Below, piece after piece: positions 31,899 to 33,618 of a stretch of DNA of 33,618 nt. Each line of letters begins with the position of its first letter. The stretch's first letter is position 1. The position numbers and the translations under genes were made by a program. Below the pieces are notes generated by a model that did not search any database, was not told the origin of the DNA, and was given only the letters and a program-made list of their open reading frames with translations. Source of the stretch: an uncultured Pelagibacteraceae bacterium (GTDB lineage Bacteria; Pseudomonadota; Alphaproteobacteria; Pelagibacterales; Pelagibacteraceae); contig CACGJS010000006.1 of NCBI GenBank assembly GCA_902573385.1, positions 1-33,618 on the forward strand. Reading direction: 5' to 3'.

Positions 31899-33085
31899 TT
31901 CAGAATTGAGTTATCTTTTATTCCTTCAAGTAAGTTTAAACACTTTTTAAGTTCATCAAGCACAATATATTCATCTATTTTATGAGCTTGTTCGATTGAG
32001 CCAGGTCCACAGACAACAGTGCTAATTCCAATTTCTTGAAATAATCCTGCTTCAGTTCCAAAAGAAACTACCTGTCTTGAATTATCTCCTGTTAAACTAG
32101 AAATTAATTCACAAGCATCTGATGTTTCATCTCGATCAAACCCGATTATTTCACCAATAATTTTTTTTTCAATTGAAGAATGTGGATAAATTTTTTTCAT
32201 TTCAGGTAAGAGGATTTCATCTGCATATTTATCTAACTCTGAGTTTAAAAATATAGCATCTTCTTTAATTACTGGTCTTGTTTCCCAATTAACATGGCAT
32301 TTGTCAGCGATTACATTATGAGCTATACCACCAAAAATTCCACCTACTGAAAGAGTTGAGTGTGGTGGATCAAAAATAGAATTTTTTGGAGTTCTTTTTT
32401 TTAGTTTCTCTCTTAATTCAATTAATTTACTTACATATCGTGAAGCATATTCTACAGCACTAACTCCTCTATGAGGTGCTGAGCTATGACCAGCTAAACC
32501 TTTAAAATGAGTTGTATACTCATAACATCCTTTGTGAGCGTCTATAATTTTCATATTAGTAGGCTCACCAATAATACAAATCCCATCTTTAATTCCTCTG
32601 TTCTTTAATTCTTCAATTAGAATGGGAGCGCCTTGACAAGCTGTTTCTTCATCAAACGTAAATGAAAAATGTATATCTCTATCTAAATTAGCTTTAGAAT
32701 AAATTGGTGCATAAGCTAAAGTACAAGCAATAAAGCCTTTCATGTCACAAGCACCTCTTCCAAAAAGTTTGTCATTTTTTATAGTTGCTTCAAATGGATC
32801 TGTGGACCAGCCTTTTGAAACAGGAACAACATCAGTATGACCAGATAAAATTATTGGTTTTTTACTGCTAGGTTTTTTTGCTTTTAGGGTTGCAAAAAGA
32901 TTAACTCTTTTTTTTTCATCATCAAAAGTTTTAAACGATGTTGCACCTATTTTTTTTAAAATCTCATCACAATAATTAATTAATAAACTATTATCTTCTC
33001 CAGAAATTGTTTTGAATCCAATTAAATCAGTTAAAATTTTTATCGATTTATCAAATAATTGATCTGAAATATTTTCTGTACTCAT
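31895..33085 (-). CDS. argE: ArgE-type M20 metallo-deacylase
   Basis: A 396-residue M20 peptidase-family enzyme similar to acetylornithine deacetylase. The metal and catalytic residues are H83 and D85 (SGHTDVVPV), D114 (GRGACDMKGF) and the base E146 with E147 (DEETACQ). The lid or dimerisation domain (about 180-290) includes GLAGHSSAPHRG. The C-terminal FGTEAGLF and GSIEQAHKIDEYI match ArgE/DapE. The most likely reaction is N-acetylornithine to ornithine, but M20 enzymes vary and another N-acyl amine could be the substrate. It is a single gene convergent with the aldehyde dehydrogenase. Confidence 0.82.
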   Translation of the reverse strand: MSTENISDQLFDKSIKILTDLIGFKTISGEDNSLLINYCDEILKKIGATSFKTFDDEKKRVNLFATLKAKKPSSKKPIILSGHTDVVPVSKGWSTDPFEATIKNDKLFGRGACDMKGFIACTLAYAPIYSKANLDRDIHFSFTFDEETACQGAPILIEELKNRGIKDGICIIGEPTNMKIIDAHKGCYEYTTHFKGLAGHSSAPHRGVSAVEYASRYVSKLIELREKLKKRTPKNSIFDPPHSTLSVGGIFGGIAHNVIADKCHVNWETRPVIKEDAIFLNSELDKYADEILLPEMKKIYPHSSIEKKIIGEIIGFDRDETSDACELISSLTGDNSRQVVSFGTEAGLFQEIGISTVVCGPGSIEQAHKIDEYIVLDELKKCLNLLEGIKDNSILN

Positions 33086-33112
33086 AAATAAGATCTATTA
33101 TATATTAATTAT

Positions 33113-33454
33113 ATGAAAGAACAAATAACCTATGATATTTTTGATAAAGTAGACATTAGAGTTGGTACTGTGATATCTGTTAAAAAAAATGAAAAAGCAA
33201 GAAAACCATCTTTAGTTATAGAAGTAGATTTTGGAAAAGAAATTGGCATTAAACAATCTTCTGCTCAAATTACCCATTATTACAATGAACACAATTTAAA
33301 AGGTAAACAAGTTATTGGAGTTTGTAATTTTGAAGAAAAGAATATAGCTGGAGTTGTTTCTCAAGTTCTTATTTTAGGATCAATTGATAAGGAAGGAAAA
33401 GTTATATTGGTTCATCCATCACAAGAATCTGAGAATGGTCTCCCAATAGCTTAG
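33113..33454 (+). CDS. csaA: CsaA-type tRNA-binding-domain protein
   Basis: A 113-residue OB-fold protein of the EMAP/tRNA-binding type. It opens with FDKVDIRVGTVISV and has IGIKQSSAQITHYY and KQVIGVCNFEEKNIAG, the typical CsaA stretches. CsaA has export-chaperone activity in Bacillus and may bind tRNA. Length is as expected. It is divergent from the M20 gene, 27 bases apart, and 7 bases ahead of the LysE-type gene. Confidence 0.9.
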   Translation: MKEQITYDIFDKVDIRVGTVISVKKNEKARKPSLVIEVDFGKEIGIKQSSAQITHYYNEHNLKGKQVIGVCNFEEKNIAGVVSQVLILGSIDKEGKVILVHPSQESENGLPIA

Positions 33455-33461
33455 TTTTTTT

Positions 33462-33618
33462 ATGCATCCTGAATTATTTTTGTTAATTGGAATTTCATGT
33501 TCTTTAGGTTACACGCCCGGACCAAATAATGCTGTAGCATCTTTTTCAGGTTTTAATTTTGGTATAAAAAAAACAATACCATTAATACTAGGTGTTTGGT
33601 TAGGATATTCAATATTAG
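33462..33618 (+). CDS. LysE/RhtB-type amino acid exporter (partial, N-terminal part)
   Basis: Translation from ATG at 33462 stays open to the window end (52 codons) and is missing from the ORF track because its stop is outside. It reads MHPELFLLIGISCSLGYTPGPNN, with the TPGPNN motif in the first helix of LysE/RhtB exporters. A second hydrophobic segment starts at the edge. The substrate cannot be said. The gap to csaA is 7 bases, so they are probably co-transcribed. Confidence 0.8.
   Translation, partial: MHPELFLLIGISCSLGYTPGPNNAVASFSGFNFGIKKTIPLILGVWLGYSIL

Overview
The window looks like a piece of a streamlined, low-GC marine alphaproteobacterial genome of the SAR11 (Pelagibacterales) type. 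The base composition is strongly A+T, intergenic gaps are very short (none reaches 300 bases), and many genes overlap by 1 to 8 bases. The gene content is a typical SAR11 mix: osmolyte and polyamine-type ABC importers, 2-oxoglutarate dioxygenases, Rieske oxygenases, a glutamine-synthetase-family ligase, agmatinase and aldehyde dehydrogenases. This assignment is inference from content and style; no rRNA or phylogenetic marker is present. I saw no tRNA, rRNA, CRISPR array, insertion sequence, prophage or recognisable transcription factor.

Layout. (1) 1-1083: the tail of an unidentified gene, a GFA/CENP-V zinc protein and a periplasmic pseudoazurin. (2) 1116-5050, minus strand: glycine betaine type importer proX-proW-proV followed by an SDR dehydrogenase, with a strong hairpin between proX and proW. 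A gamma-butyrobetaine-hydroxylase-like dioxygenase is divergent at 5180. (3) 6307-10593, minus: EamA transporter, 3-hydroxyisobutyrate-dehydrogenase-like enzyme, aldehyde dehydrogenase, VOC protein, GDPD phosphodiesterase, all tightly packed. (4) 10653-17640, plus: EutA-like and ectoine-hydrolase (DoeA/EutD)-like enzymes, a small 2OG-Fe(II) oxygenase, then a Pot-type importer (ATPase, binding protein, two permeases) with a terminator hairpin directly in front of potB. (5) 17646-21116: divergent thiolase and FadN-type hydroxyacyl-CoA dehydrogenase/enoyl-CoA hydratase. (6) 21113-27993: a five-gene minus operon (Rieske oxygenase, glyoxalase I, EutQ-like cupin, GS-family ligase, MetX-like alpha/beta hydrolase) facing a second Rieske oxygenase plus a D-2-hydroxyacid dehydrogenase. 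(7) 28027-29421, minus: secreted HEXXH protein and membrane-anchored cyclophilin. (8) 29479-33618: agmatinase, a second aldehyde dehydrogenase, ArgE/M20 deacylase, CsaA, and the start of a LysE-type exporter.

How the genes fit together. Most of the window is uptake and breakdown of small nitrogen-containing osmolytes and amines: betaines/carnitine precursors (ProXWV, GBBH-like, Rieske), ectoine-like solutes (EutA/DoeA), polyamines or related cations (Pot, agmatinase, ALDH) and possibly an amine that is gamma-glutamylated (GS-family ligase). Carbon products could enter beta-oxidation-type steps and aldehyde dehydrogenases. The best candidates for an undescribed system are the Rieske/GloA/EutQ-cupin/GS-like/MetX-like cluster at 21.1-28.0 kb and the EutA-DoeA-dioxygenase-Pot cluster at 10.6-17.6 kb.
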